Below are positions 11,514 to 21,250 of a DNA stretch of 64,000 nt, piece by piece. The notes under the pieces were generated by a model. That model was given only the letters and a program-made list of their open reading frames with translations. It did not search any database and had not been told where the DNA came from. Both the position numbers and the translations under genes were made by a program. Source of the DNA: Phreatobacter sp. (GTDB lineage: Bacteria; Pseudomonadota; Alphaproteobacteria; Rhizobiales; Phreatobacteraceae); contig NZ_JAUYFA010000039.1 in NCBI RefSeq assembly GCF_030691135.1, positions 1 through 64,000 on the forward strand, in the 5' to 3' direction. Positions within the stretch are counted from its first letter, which is position 1. Every line of letters begins with the position of its first letter.

Positions 11514-12700
11514 CCCGTCCGCGCGCCGTCGACGTCCTCGTCATCGGAGCCGGCGCCGCCGGCATGATGTGCGCCATCGAGGCCGGACGGCGCGGCCGCT
11601 CGGTGCTCGTCGTCGACCATGCCGAAGCGCCGGGCGAGAAGATCCGCATCTCCGGCGGCGGCCGCTGCAACTTCACCAATCTCGGCACATCGCCGAAGAA
11701 CTTCCTGTCGCAGAACCCCCGCTTCGCCATTTCGGCGCTCGCCCGCTACACCCAGCGCGACTTCATCGCCCTGGTCGACAGCCACGGCATCGCCTGGCAC
11801 GAGAAGACGCTGGGCCAGCTCTTCTGCGACGGCTCGGCGCGCCAGATCATCGCCATGCTGACCGATGAGATGGAACGGGCCGGGGTCGAACTCAGGCTCG
11901 CCACCGGCGTCGAGGACATCGCCCGGACCGAGGACGGTTTTGCCGTCCGGCTCTCCGACCGTGACATCCGCTGCACGTCGCTGGTCGTCGCCTCCGGCGG
12001 CAAGTCCATCCCGAAGATGGGCGCGACCGGTCTCGCCTACGACATCGCCGCCCGGTTCGGCCTCGCCGTCGTCCCGCCGCGTCCGGCCCTCGTGCCCCTG
12101 ACCTTCTCGGCCGACATGCTGGCGACTCTCACGCCCCTCGCCGGCATCGCCGTGGAGGAGGCGGTGGTCGGCCACGGCAAGACGCGCTTCCCCGAGGCGG
12201 TTCTCTTCACCCATCGCGGCCTCTCCGGCCCGGCCGTGCTGCAGATCTCCAGCTACTGGCGCGAGGGCGACGACATCGTCGTCTCGCTCGCCCCCGGCGT
12301 GAACGTTCTCGAGGGCCTGAAGGCGGCGCGCGCCCGCAACGGCCGCCAGGCGGTGCAGACGGTTCTCGCCGAGATCCTGCCGCGGCGCCTCGCCCAGGCC
12401 GTCGTCACGAGCCAGGCGCCTACCGGCAATCTCGCCGACTGTTCCGACAAGGTGCTCGCCCGCATCGATGCGGCGGTCAACGCCTGGCGCATCCGCCCGA
12501 ACGGCACCGAGGGCTGGCGCACGGCGGAGGTCACCCTCGGCGGGATCGACACCGCCGGCCTCGACCAGCAGACCATGGCGGCGAAGTCCGTGCCCGGCCT
12601 GTTTTTCATCGGCGAGGCCGTCGACGTCACCGGCTGGCTCGGCGGCTACAATTTCCAGTGGGCCTGGTCGTCTGGCTGGGCGGCCGGCAAGGCGGCCTGA
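11510..12700 (+). CDS. NAD(P)/FAD-dependent oxidoreductase, HI0933 (YhiN/BaiN) family
   Basis: Flavoprotein of 396 residues. It opens with the dinucleotide-binding motif GAGAAG (about residues 11-16), followed by the family signature ISGGGRCNFTN. The C-terminal block FIGEAVDVTGWLGGYNFQWAWSSG is diagnostic of the HI0933 family. One characterised relative, BaiN, acts on bile-acid intermediates, but most members have no assigned substrate. The GTG start at 11510 overlaps the stop of the hydroxylase-type gene by four bases, so the two proteins may work together on a lipid or isoprenoid substrate. That link is inference from coupling. Confidence 0.9.
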   Translation: MTRPRAVDVLVIGAGAAGMMCAIEAGRRGRSVLVVDHAEAPGEKIRISGGGRCNFTNLGTSPKNFLSQNPRFAISALARYTQRDFIALVDSHGIAWHEKTLGQLFCDGSARQIIAMLTDEMERAGVELRLATGVEDIARTEDGFAVRLSDRDIRCTSLVVASGGKSIPKMGATGLAYDIAARFGLAVVPPRPALVPLTFSADMLATLTPLAGIAVEEAVVGHGKTRFPEAVLFTHRGLSGPAVLQISSYWREGDDIVVSLAPGVNVLEGLKAARARNGRQAVQTVLAEILPRRLAQAVVTSQAPTGNLADCSDKVLARIDAAVNAWRIRPNGTEGWRTAEVTLGGIDTAGLDQQTMAAKSVPGLFFIGEAVDVTGWLGGYNFQWAWSSGWAAGKAA

Positions 12701-12812
12701 CAGTCGGCCTGACGGGCCGCAGTCCCTCTCCCTCTCACGGCCCGTTGCCGTCCGGGTGGGCAAACCCTATGGTCCCGGTCCCTTCCGAGGAACGCTGCAA
12801 GAAGAACCCGAC

Positions 12813-15098
12813 ATGGCGACCGACAACACGACCGGCCGACGCAACCGCCCGACCATCACGGACCAGGAGGCGCTGGCCTTCCACCAGGTCGGCAAGCCCG
12901 GCAAGCTTGAGATCGTGCCGACCAAGCCCATGGCGACGCAGCGCGACCTGTCGCTCGCCTATTCCCCGGGCGTTGCGGTTCCCGTCCTCGCCATCGCCGA
13001 GGATCCGGCGCGCGCCTTCGACTACACGACGCGCGGCAACATGGTCGCCGTCATCACCAACGGCACCGCCATCCTCGGCCTCGGCAATCTCGGCGCGCTC
13101 GCCTCCAAGCCGGTGATGGAAGGCAAGGCGGTGCTGTTCAAGCGCTTCGCCGACGTCGATTCCATCGACCTGGAGATCGATACCGAGGACGCCGACAAGT
13201 TCATCGACGCGGTGCGCTATCTCGGCCCCTCGTTCGGCGGCATCAATCTCGAGGACATCAAGGCGCCCGAGTGCTTCATCATCGAGCAGCGCCTGCAGGA
13301 GCTCATGGACATCCCGGTGTTCCATGACGACCAGCACGGTACCGCGATCATCGCCGCCGCCGGCCTGATCAACGCCATGGACATTACTGGCCGCGACATC
13401 AAGACGACACGGCTCGTCGTCAACGGCGCCGGCGCCGCCGGCATCGCCTGTGTCGAACTCCTGAAGGCGATGGGCTTCACGCCCGACAACGTCACGCTCT
13501 GCGACACCAAGGGCACGATCTGGCGCGGCCGCACCGAAGGCATGAACCAGTGGAAGTCCGGCCATGCCGTGGCGACCGATGCGCGCACCCTCGCCGAGGC
13601 GGTCAAGGGTGCCGACGTCTTCTTCGGCCTGTCGGTCAAGGGCGCGCTGACGCCCGAGATGGTCATGTCCATGGCGCCGAAGCCGATCATCTTCGCCATG
13701 GCCAATCCCGATCCGGAGATCACCCCGGAGGAGGTGCACGCGGTGCGCTCCGACGCCATCGTCGCCACCGGCCGCTCCGACTATCCGAACCAGGTCAACA
13801 ACGTCCTCGGCTTCCCCTTCCTGTTCCGCGGCGCCCTCGACGTGCGTGCGACGCAGATCAACATGGAAATGAAAATCGCCGCCGCCAATGCGCTCGCCGC
13901 CCTCGCGCGCGAAGACGTGCCTGACGACGTCGCTGCGGCCTATGGCGGCGGAAGGCCGAAATACGGCCCCGACTACATCATTCCGGTGCCGTTCGACCCG
14001 CGTCTGATGATCGCCGTGCCGACCGCCGTCGCGCAGGCCGCGATGGAGACGGGTGTCGCCCGCCGCCCGATCGTCGACATGGCCGGCTACAAGGCGCAGC
14101 TCACCGCCCGCCTCAATCCCGTCGCCGGAGTCCTTGCCCGCATATTCGAGCGCGCACGCCGCACGCCGCGCCGCGTCGTCTTCGCCGAGGGCGAGGAGGA
14201 GCAGGTGATCCGCGCCGCCCAGAGCTTCGTCAACCAGGGCCTCGGCACGGCGATCCTCGTCGGCCGCGAGGACCGGGTACGGGCGACAGCCCTCGCTGCG
14301 GGCATCGACCTGAAGGACGGCATCGAGATCGCCAATGCGCGGCTTTCCACCCGCAATGCCGACTATGCCAGCCAGCTTTACGAGAGGCTGCAGCGCCACG
14401 GCTACCTGTACCGCGACTGCCAGCGCATGGTAAACCAGGACCGCAACATCTTCGGCGCCGCCATGGTGGAGGCCGGCGATGCCGACGGCATGGTTACCGG
14501 CGTCACCCGCAACTATTCCTCCGCCCTCGAGGAGGTCCGCCGCGTCATCGACGTGAAGCCGGGCCACCGGCTCATCGGCGTCTCCATCGTGCTCTCGCGC
14601 GGGCGCACCGTACTCGTCGCCGACACCGCCATCACCGAAATGCCATCGGCCGCCGATCTCGCCGAGATCGCCGTCGAGGCCGCCCATGCGGCGCGCCGCC
14701 TCGGCACCGAGCCGCGGGTCGCGCTCCTCGCCTTCTCCACCTTCGGCCAGCCCAAGGGCGAGCGCTCGGAAAAGGTCATCGAGGCCGTGAAGATCCTCGA
14801 CGGCCGCCGCGTCGATTTCGAGTATGACGGCGAGATGTCGGCGGACGTCGCCCTCAATCCGGAACTGATGCAGGCCTATCCGTTCTGCCGTCTCACCGGG
14901 CCGGCCAACGTGCTGGTCATGCCGGCATTCCACTCGGCCTCGATCGCGACGAAGATGATGCAGGAACTCGGCGGCGCCACCGTCATCGGTCCGCTTCTGG
15001 TCGGTCTCGACAAGCCGGTTCAGATCGTCCCGCTCGGCGCCCGCGATTCCGACCTCGTCAACATGGCGGCGCTGGCGGCCTACAATATCGGCGGCTGA
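12813..15098 (+). CDS. maeB: NADP-dependent malic enzyme with C-terminal phosphotransacetylase-like domain
   Basis: Converts malate to pyruvate, CO2 and NADPH. The 761 residues comprise a malic N-terminal domain ([10 protein letters not shown] with the catalytic Tyr, [11 protein letters not shown] with Lys), an NAD(P)-binding domain ([16 protein letters not shown]), and a phosphotransacetylase-like C-terminal domain from about residue 430. In known MaeB proteins that last domain is regulatory and responds to acetyl-CoA. ATG 12813 gives the usual N-terminus. In this genome it would drain C4 acids from the ethylmalonyl-CoA pathway toward pyruvate. The gene is convergent with the GGDEF-EAL pseudogene, and a GGCTGA/TCAGCC dyad spans both stops. 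Confidence 0.96.
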   Translation: MATDNTTGRRNRPTITDQEALAFHQVGKPGKLEIVPTKPMATQRDLSLAYSPGVAVPVLAIAEDPARAFDYTTRGNMVAVITNGTAILGLGNLGALASKPVMEGKAVLFKRFADVDSIDLEIDTEDADKFIDAVRYLGPSFGGINLEDIKAPECFIIEQRLQELMDIPVFHDDQHGTAIIAAAGLINAMDITGRDIKTTRLVVNGAGAAGIACVELLKAMGFTPDNVTLCDTKGTIWRGRTEGMNQWKSGHAVATDARTLAEAVKGADVFFGLSVKGALTPEMVMSMAPKPIIFAMANPDPEITPEEVHAVRSDAIVATGRSDYPNQVNNVLGFPFLFRGALDVRATQINMEMKIAAANALAALAREDVPDDVAAAYGGGRPKYGPDYIIPVPFDPRLMIAVPTAVAQAAMETGVARRPIVDMAGYKAQLTARLNPVAGVLARIFERARRTPRRVVFAEGEEEQVIRAAQSFVNQGLGTAILVGREDRVRATALAAGIDLKDGIEIANARLSTRNADYASQLYERLQRHGYLYRDCQRMVNQDRNIFGAAMVEAGDADGMVTGVTRNYSSALEEVRRVIDVKPGHRLIGVSIVLSRGRTVLVADTAITEMPSAADLAEIAVEAAHAARRLGTEPRVALLAFSTFGQPKGERSEKVIEAVKILDGRRVDFEYDGEMSADVALNPELMQAYPFCRLTGPANVLVMPAFHSASIATKMMQELGGATVIGPLLVGLDKPVQIVPLGARDSDLVNMAALAAYNIGG

Positions 15099-15107
15099 GG
15101 ACCGGGG

Positions 15108-17719
15108 TCAGCCGAGGGCGGCGATCAACGCCGTCGTCTCGGCGGCGGGGACGAGCCATGGTGCGCGGTTGTCCGGGATCGGTTCGGCCTCGATGGAGGC
15201 CGCGACCGCCGTCGCCGCATCGGGCCCGACCGGGCGGGAATAGACGAAACCCTGGACGGTATCGCAGCCGAGTTCGCGCAGCACGTCAAGTTCGGCGCGC
15301 TTCTCGGCACCCTCCGCCACGGTGGCGAGTCCGAGGCCACGGGAGAGGGCGATGATGCCGGCGAGGAGCTTGCGCTTGGCCGGATCACCGGCGATGCCGT
15401 CGACGAAGGAGCGGTCGACCTTCAGCCGGTGGAAGGGCAGCCGCGTCAGATAGCCGAGCGACGAGTAGCCCGAACCGAAGTCGTCGAGGGCGAGCTTGAC
15501 CCCGAGCCGCGACAGCGAGCAGAGCGTGCGGCTGACGCGCTCCTCGCTCTGGTCGACGAAGAGGCTCTCGGTCAGTTCGAGGCAGAGCAGCTCCGGTGGC
15601 AGGCCGGTCTCGGCCAGCACAGCGGCGACGGCCGTCTCGAAGTCCATGGCCCAGAACTGGGCCGGCGAGGCATTGACCGACATGGTGCGCTGCGGCAGGC
15701 CCTGGTCGAGCCAGGCCTTCGCCTGGCGGCAGGCCTCACGGAGGATCCACAGGCCGAGGTCGACGATGATGCCGGAGTTCTCCGCGACGGGGATGAACAC
15801 CGCCGGCGAGATCGGTCCGCGCTCGCGGTGGGTCCAGCGCAGCAGCGCTTCGAAGCCAATGACCCTGCCCGAGCTTATGCACACCTGCGGCTGGTAGACG
15901 GCGTGCAGCTCCTGTTCCTCGATCGCGTGGCGGAGGTCGCGGGCCAGCAGCAGACGCTGCTCTACTGCCGCGGCGAAGGCCGACTCGAACAGCATCGAGC
16001 GACCGCGACCCGCTTCCTTGCCCGTGTAGAGGGCGAGGTCGGCATGCCGCATGGCCTGGTCCGTCGAGGTCGCGTGCTCGGGCAGCATCGCCACGCCGAC
16101 CGTGGCGCCGACGAAGGCCTCGCCGCTCGACAGGTCGATCGGCCCGGACAGCGTATGGATCAGGTTGTCGGCGACGAGCCGGACATCCTCTTGCTGGTGG
16201 TCCCGCTCGATCAGCACCGCGAACTCGTCGCCACCCAGTCGCGCGATCAAGGCGGTACCGCCGAACTCCCGGCGCAGGATGGCCGCGACACGACAGAGGA
16301 GTTCGTCACCGGCAGCATGGCCGAAGGCGTCGTTGACCTCCTTGAACCGGTCGAGACCAACCAGGTAGAGCGTCGCGAAGCGACCTTCGAGCAGGGCCTT
16401 GCCGATGACCTTGGTCAGCGCCTGCTTGAACATGGCGCGATTGGCAAGGCCGGTCAGCGAATCCGCATAGGCGAGTTCCTCGAGCTGCCGCTGCGTCTGC
16501 TTGCGTTCTGTGACATCCTGGACGGTACCGACGAAGCCGACCACCTTGCCGCCGACCTCCTCGCCCTTGCAGGTGACGGCGAAGTCGCGGATGCGGCCAT
16601 CGGCACAGCACAGGCGCACGTCGCAGCTGTGTGCACCACCCTCCTTCAGCACCGCGCGCTGAACGTCCAGAAGCTTCTGCTGGTCCTCCGGCATGAACAG
16701 CGCCAGGACCGCCTCGTGGGAGCTGTCGAAGGTCGCGGGGTCGAAGCCGGTGACCGAGAAGAGCTCGTCGCTCCAGGTCAAGCCGGCATCGCCCTGGAGA
16801 TAGGACCAGGACCCCATGCGGCCGAGACGGTGGGCCTCGGCGAGTGCTGCCGACCGCTTCATCAACAGGCGTTCGGTCTCGCGCAACTCGGTGATGTCGG
16901 CGGTCGTGCCGCGGTAGCCGAGGAAGGTGCCGTCTGCATCGAACATCGGCTTGCCGCTGGTGCGGGCCCGACGGGGTCCGATCCGGGTGTTGACGGTATA
17001 GTCGAGATTGCGGAACGGCCTGTGGGCCTCCATCTCCCGCTGCACAGCCTCCAGTTCCGGGAGGGAGGAAACCGGGACGTCGAGGTCCCAGCGCCGCTTT
17101 CCGATGACCAGTCTGACGTCGATCGATCGTGTCGCGCTGCCCGCCTCGAATCGCTCGAAACGGTGCTCGGCATCGGTCTGCCAACACCAGTCTGTCGCGG
17201 TGTCGAGGAAATCCGCCAGCCTCTGTTCCGAGGCGGCGACCTGCTCCAACGCCTGGGTCTCGCTGGTCTCATCGGTGACGATGCCGATGATGCGCACGAT
17301 GGCACCGGACCCGTCGCGCTCGGCCTCGCCGTGGATTCGAAGCGAGAAGTCGCGCCCGTCGGGGTGGCGGCAGGTGACATCCACCACATAGGGCGTGCCG
17401 TCCGAAAGGCAGCGTTGCAGCGTTGCAGCGCTGCGGCGACACGCGCGGCACCGTCGCCATGATAACGCTCGCGAACCGTCGCGATGGTGACGAATCCGGC
17501 GGGCACGTCCATGAGGGCAGCGAGTTCCTCCGACATCCAGAAGGTGGTCGGATCGCGCGCCTCGATCACCCAATAGCCCATCCGGGCAATGGCCATGGCA
17601 CGGCTCGCCAGCATCGCGGGCTGCAGCAGTGGCCCTTCCAGGATTTCCGCAGCGGTCGGTAGCAGATGATGGGGGGCGGCGCTCGACAGAGTCACAATCC
17701 CGAACAAGACTGGAAGCAC
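15108..17719 (-). pseudogene. PAS-GGDEF-EAL protein, frameshifted by an 8-bp tandem duplication
   Basis: Relative of the neighbouring 17932-20553 gene: N-terminal PAS regions, then GGDEF, then EAL (c-di-GMP synthesis and breakdown). The N-terminal part reads from GTG 17719 in one frame to about 17425, and the rest reads in another. Removing one of two adjacent 8-base copies (17413-17420, 17421-17428) restores a single frame that aligns without gaps to the paralogue around the break. The EAL half keeps EALLRW, NASPAQF, LELTES, DDFGSG, KVDRSFV and AEGAE, so it looks catalytic. The GGDEF motif is present, but the first metal-binding Asp of the usual LIDLD block is Gly (VGLD, codon 16356-16358), and no RxxD inhibitory site precedes it. 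It may be a pseudogene, a phase-variable gene or a sequencing error; an internal start could still yield a GGDEF-EAL fragment. Confidence 0.8.
17409..17428. repeat. 8-bp direct tandem repeat causing the frameshift
   Basis: The plus strand reads GCAGCGTT twice followed by GCAG, i.e. 2.5 units. Deleting one unit leaves an uninterrupted reading frame. Such short tandem units change copy number by slipped-strand mispairing. Confidence 0.9.
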
Positions 17720-17931
17720 AATTGTTCCACATGACGTAGCGCAAAAGCGCTGAAGAAAAGGTAATCACATGCCAATAATGCCTTTGGCGGGGGCCGCCAT
17801 TTCGGCAGCCGACATGCCCGTCTACGGCATCGGCCGGGCCGCCTGTGTCGGCGACAGGAAGCGGCGCCTGCACCGCGCCTCGCGAACCATCCGGCGCAAA
17901 CACCCGAAAATGAGGCGGCTGAAGCCCCGCG

Positions 17932-20553
17932 TCAGCCCATCAGTGCGGCGACCGCCGGCAGGGTCCGCTCCAGCCGCACGGGGCGGCGTTGCCATTCGAC
18001 CAGCGGCGAACGCTCGATCGAATCGGCGACGACCGGGGCCATTTCCGGGGCCACAGGACGCGAATAGACATAGCCCTGGACAATGTCGCAGCCGAGTTCG
18101 CGGAGGACGTCCACCTCGGCCGGCCGCTCGGCCCCCTCGGCGACGATGGACATGCCGAGGCCGCGCGACAGGGCAATGATGCCGCCGAGGAGCTTGCGCT
18201 TTTCGGGTTGCGTCGAGACACCGTCGACGAAGGATCTGTCGACCTTCAGACGGTCGAACGGCAGGCGCGTGAGATAGCCGAGCGAGGAATAGCCGGAGCC
18301 GAAATCGTCGAGTGCCAGCCGCACGCCCAGGGCGGAGAGTGCGCCCAGCGTCCGGCTGATCTGGTGCTCGCTCTGGTCGACGAAGAGGCCCTCCGTCAGT
18401 TCCAGGCACAGGAGGTTAGGCGGCAGCCGCGTCTCGGCGAGCACGGCGGAGACAGCCGTCTCGAAATCCATGTTCCAGAACTGCGCCGGCGAGACGTTGA
18501 CCGCGATGGTGCGGGGCGGCAGTCCCTGGTCGAGCCAGTCGCGACCCTGGCGGCAGGCTTCCCGCAGGATCCACAGCCCGAGGTCGACGATGATGCCCGA
18601 ACTCTCGGCCACCGGGATGAACTCGGCGGGCGAGATCGCCCCACGTTCCCGATGGGTCCAGCGCAGCAGCGCCTCGAAGCCGACAACCCGGCCGGTCGCC
18701 AGCTCCACCTGCGGCTGATAGTGCGCGTGCAACTCGTTCTCCGCGATGGCATGACGCAGATCCCGCGCGAGGATCATCCGCTGTTCGACTGCATCCGCAT
18801 AGGCGGCCTCGAACACCATGCACCGGCCGCGGCCGGATTCCTTGGCCATGCAGAGGGCGAGGTCGGCGTGCCGCATCGCCAGTTCCGTCGTCGCGGCATC
18901 CTCGGGCAGCTTCGCGATACCGATCGTGGCACCGATGAAGGCTTCACCGTTGGTGAGGTCGACCGGTCCGGAGATCAGCGCGATGAGCTGGTCGGCCAGC
19001 ACCTTCATGTCGTCGTGTATCGTCGGACGCTCGATGAGCACGGCGAATTCGTCGCCCCCGAGCCTGGCGATGAAGGCCTCGGCGCCGAGTTCGTGGCGCA
19101 GCAGGCCGGCCACGCGACACAGAAGTTCGTCGCCGGCAGCATGGCCGAGGGAATCGTTGACCTCCTTGAACCGGTCGAGGTCGATGAGCAGCAGCGCAGC
19201 GAAGCGCTCCTCGAGCAGCGCGCGGCCGACCATGCCGGTCAGGGTCCGCTTGAACTGCGTGCGATTGGCGAGTCCCGTGAGGGGATCCGCAAACGCCAGT
19301 TCCTCCAGCTGATGCTGGGCGAGCTTGCGTTCGCTGATGTCCTGCACGAGGCCGACGACGCCGACGATATTCCCGTCCACGACTTCGGCCTTGCAGTTCA
19401 CGGCAAAATCGCCGACGTGCCCATCGGCACAACGGAACCTGAGGTCGGCATTGGCGGTACCGCCGGACTTCAGCACCTGTTTCTGCATGTCCTCGAGGCG
19501 CGCGGCATCCTCGGCGACGAAATGGGAGATGATGTTGGCGTGCGACATTTCGAGCGTCGCCGGATCATAGCCCGTGAGCGCATAGAGCTCCTCGCTCCAC
19601 GTGACCTCGTCGCTTCCCCGCCGGTAGTGCCAGGACCCCATCCGCCCCAGCCGGTGCGCTTCCGCGAGGGCCGCCGTGCGGCGGGCGAGAAGCTCCTCGG
19701 TCGCTTTCCTTTTGGTGACGTCGCTGGCGGTGCCGCGATAGCCCTGGAACGTGCCGTGCTCATCGAAGAAGGGCTTGCCGCTCGTGCGGATCGTCGCCCT
19801 GTCGCCGCTGGGGCTGACCAGCGAATAGGTGAAGGACCGAAACGGGCGATGCTCTTCCATATCGGCGCGATGGCGCGCCATGGCGTCGCGATTCTCCGGA
19901 ACGTAGGGCAGCTCCCACCGGGTGATGTGGCCTTCGGCGATGATCTGGATCGCCGTATTGACCTCGGCCGGGAGCAAATTGGGCAGTAGGCGGTGGTTCG
20001 CGTCCGTCTGCCAGCACCAGTCCGAGGCTGTGCTGATGAAATCGGCGAGGCGCTGCTCGCTCGCTGCAAAGGACCGCAGGACGGCCTGTTCCTCGGAAAT
20101 GTCACGGACGATTCCGGAAACGGCTGTGACGCGTCCTTTTGCGTCACGTTCAGCCTCGCCATGGATGGAAAAGTCGATGATCCGCCCGTCGGGATGGCGG
20201 TACTGACCCTGGACGCGGTACGGTAGCCCTTCGCTCCAGCACAGGAGGTGACCGCGATTCAGGTCGTCCGCGGCGATGCCGAGATAGCGGGCGCGCACGT
20301 CGGCGACGGAGATGATGCCGTCCACGGTGGTGACCCCGTACATGGCCGCGAGCTCTGGCGATATCCAAAGCGTCTTGCTGCGAGGTCCTGAAGACTGCCA
20401 ATAGCCCATGCTCGCGATGCCCATGGCGCGCCTGAGCAGGCCGGCCTCGCGTGCCGAAGATACGGAAGCCGGCGTCGTGCCGCCGTTCCGTACTGTCTTC
20501 TTGGTGCCAGCCATGTTGCGTGGACCTAACGTCATGTTGCGCGGATTGTCCAT
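17932..20553 (-). CDS. PAS-GGDEF-EAL bifunctional c-di-GMP signalling protein
   Basis: Predicted cytoplasmic sensor of 873 residues: three PAS/PAC regions (about 45-150, 165-285, 290-410), a GGDEF domain (about 425-585) and an EAL domain (about 600-850). The GGDEF domain has the metal-binding LIDLDRFKEVND and an intact IARLGGDEF, so diguanylate cyclase activity is plausible; the RxxD inhibitory site is absent. The EAL domain has EALLRW, NVSPAQF, LELTEG, DDFGSG, KVDRSFV and AEGAE, as expected for a c-di-GMP phosphodiesterase. The PAS regions suggest small-molecule, redox or light input. Start ATG 20553 is the longest; ATG 20532 and 20511 are alternatives, the last with AGG ten bases upstream. 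It is a tandem paralogue of the broken gene downstream. Confidence 0.9.
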   Translation of the reverse strand: MDNPRNMTLGPRNMAGTKKTVRNGGTTPASVSSAREAGLLRRAMGIASMGYWQSSGPRSKTLWISPELAAMYGVTTVDGIISVADVRARYLGIAADDLNRGHLLCWSEGLPYRVQGQYRHPDGRIIDFSIHGEAERDAKGRVTAVSGIVRDISEEQAVLRSFAASEQRLADFISTASDWCWQTDANHRLLPNLLPAEVNTAIQIIAEGHITRWELPYVPENRDAMARHRADMEEHRPFRSFTYSLVSPSGDRATIRTSGKPFFDEHGTFQGYRGTASDVTKRKATEELLARRTAALAEAHRLGRMGSWHYRRGSDEVTWSEELYALTGYDPATLEMSHANIISHFVAEDAARLEDMQKQVLKSGGTANADLRFRCADGHVGDFAVNCKAEVVDGNIVGVVGLVQDISERKLAQHQLEELAFADPLTGLANRTQFKRTLTGMVGRALLEERFAALLLIDLDRFKEVNDSLGHAAGDELLCRVAGLLRHELGAEAFIARLGGDEFAVLIERPTIHDDMKVLADQLIALISGPVDLTNGEAFIGATIGIAKLPEDAATTELAMRHADLALCMAKESGRGRCMVFEAAYADAVEQRMILARDLRHAIAENELHAHYQPQVELATGRVVGFEALLRWTHRERGAISPAEFIPVAESSGIIVDLGLWILREACRQGRDWLDQGLPPRTIAVNVSPAQFWNMDFETAVSAVLAETRLPPNLLCLELTEGLFVDQSEHQISRTLGALSALGVRLALDDFGSGYSSLGYLTRLPFDRLKVDRSFVDGVSTQPEKRKLLGGIIALSRGLGMSIVAEGAERPAEVDVLRELGCDIVQGYVYSRPVAPEMAPVVADSIERSPLVEWQRRPVRLERTLPAVAALMG

Positions 20554-20638
20554 TCATGGCGTTATCAGTTCGTTACGATTTACCACTATTGCGCGATCTG
20601 TCCGTTACATGACTGTCGAATTCGCGCGAGACCCCCCC

Positions 20639-21250
20639 ATGAGTACAACTTCCACGATACCTGTCTTCGATATCGGGCAGGTTCTGCTGCGCTGGGAGCC
20701 GCAGGCGGCGCTCGAGCCGCATTTCGACGACCCGGCCGCGCTCGACGCGTTCATGGAAGAGGTCGGCTTCATGGACTGGCATGCACGCCAGGATGCCGGG
20801 CGGGCGGTGGCCGAGGCGGTGGCCGACCATGCGGCCCGCTTTCCTCGCCATGCGTCGGTCTTCGCCGCCTTCTACGACAACTGGCTTGATGCGGTACCGG
20901 GGGAAGTGCCCGGCACCCGCGCGATCTTCGAGGGACTTGCGGCACGTGGTCCGGTATATGGCATCTCGAACTTCTCGCGGGAGCTGTTCGACAGGACCCG
21001 GCCGGTCCACCCCTTCCTCGATGCCTTCTCCGGGCTGATCCTGTCGGCCGATGTCGGCATCAACAAGCCAGACCCGCGGATCTATGCCATCCTGTGCGAG
21101 CGCCATGCCCTGGCGCCGGAGGCCTGCCTGTTCATCGACGACTCCCCGCGCAACGTGGAGGCGGCACTGGCCTTCGGCATGGACGCGGTCCACTTCACCG
21201 ACGCACCTTCGCTTTCCGCCGCGTTGCGCGCGCGGGGCCTGGCTTGGTGA
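20639..21250 (+). CDS. HAD family hydrolase
   Basis: Haloacid-dehalogenase-superfamily phosphatase-like protein of 203 residues, similar in motif style to the YihX group. Motif I is FDIGQVLLRW, where the second Asp is replaced by Gly as in YihX-type proteins. Motif II is ISNFS, motif III has the Lys in NKPDPRIY, and motif IV is FIDDSPRNV. A small sugar phosphate or similar metabolite is the likely substrate; which one is unknown. ATG 20639 has GAG eight bases upstream; an in-frame ATG at 20609 is possible. Its last 56 bases overlap the 3' end of the convergent histidine kinase gene. Confidence 0.88.
   Translation: MSTTSTIPVFDIGQVLLRWEPQAALEPHFDDPAALDAFMEEVGFMDWHARQDAGRAVAEAVADHAARFPRHASVFAAFYDNWLDAVPGEVPGTRAIFEGLAARGPVYGISNFSRELFDRTRPVHPFLDAFSGLILSADVGINKPDPRIYAILCERHALAPEACLFIDDSPRNVEAALAFGMDAVHFTDAPSLSAALRARGLAW

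Noticed and set aside
10739-12700. Reading the HI0933-type flavoprotein as a 653-residue fusion
   Set aside because: The first 257 codons are an out-of-frame copy of the hydroxylase-type gene; the true start is the GTG at 11510 overlapping its stop.
17409-17428. Short tandem repeat considered as CRISPR or VNTR array
   Set aside because: Only 2.5 units without spacers; it is a duplication inside a coding sequence.
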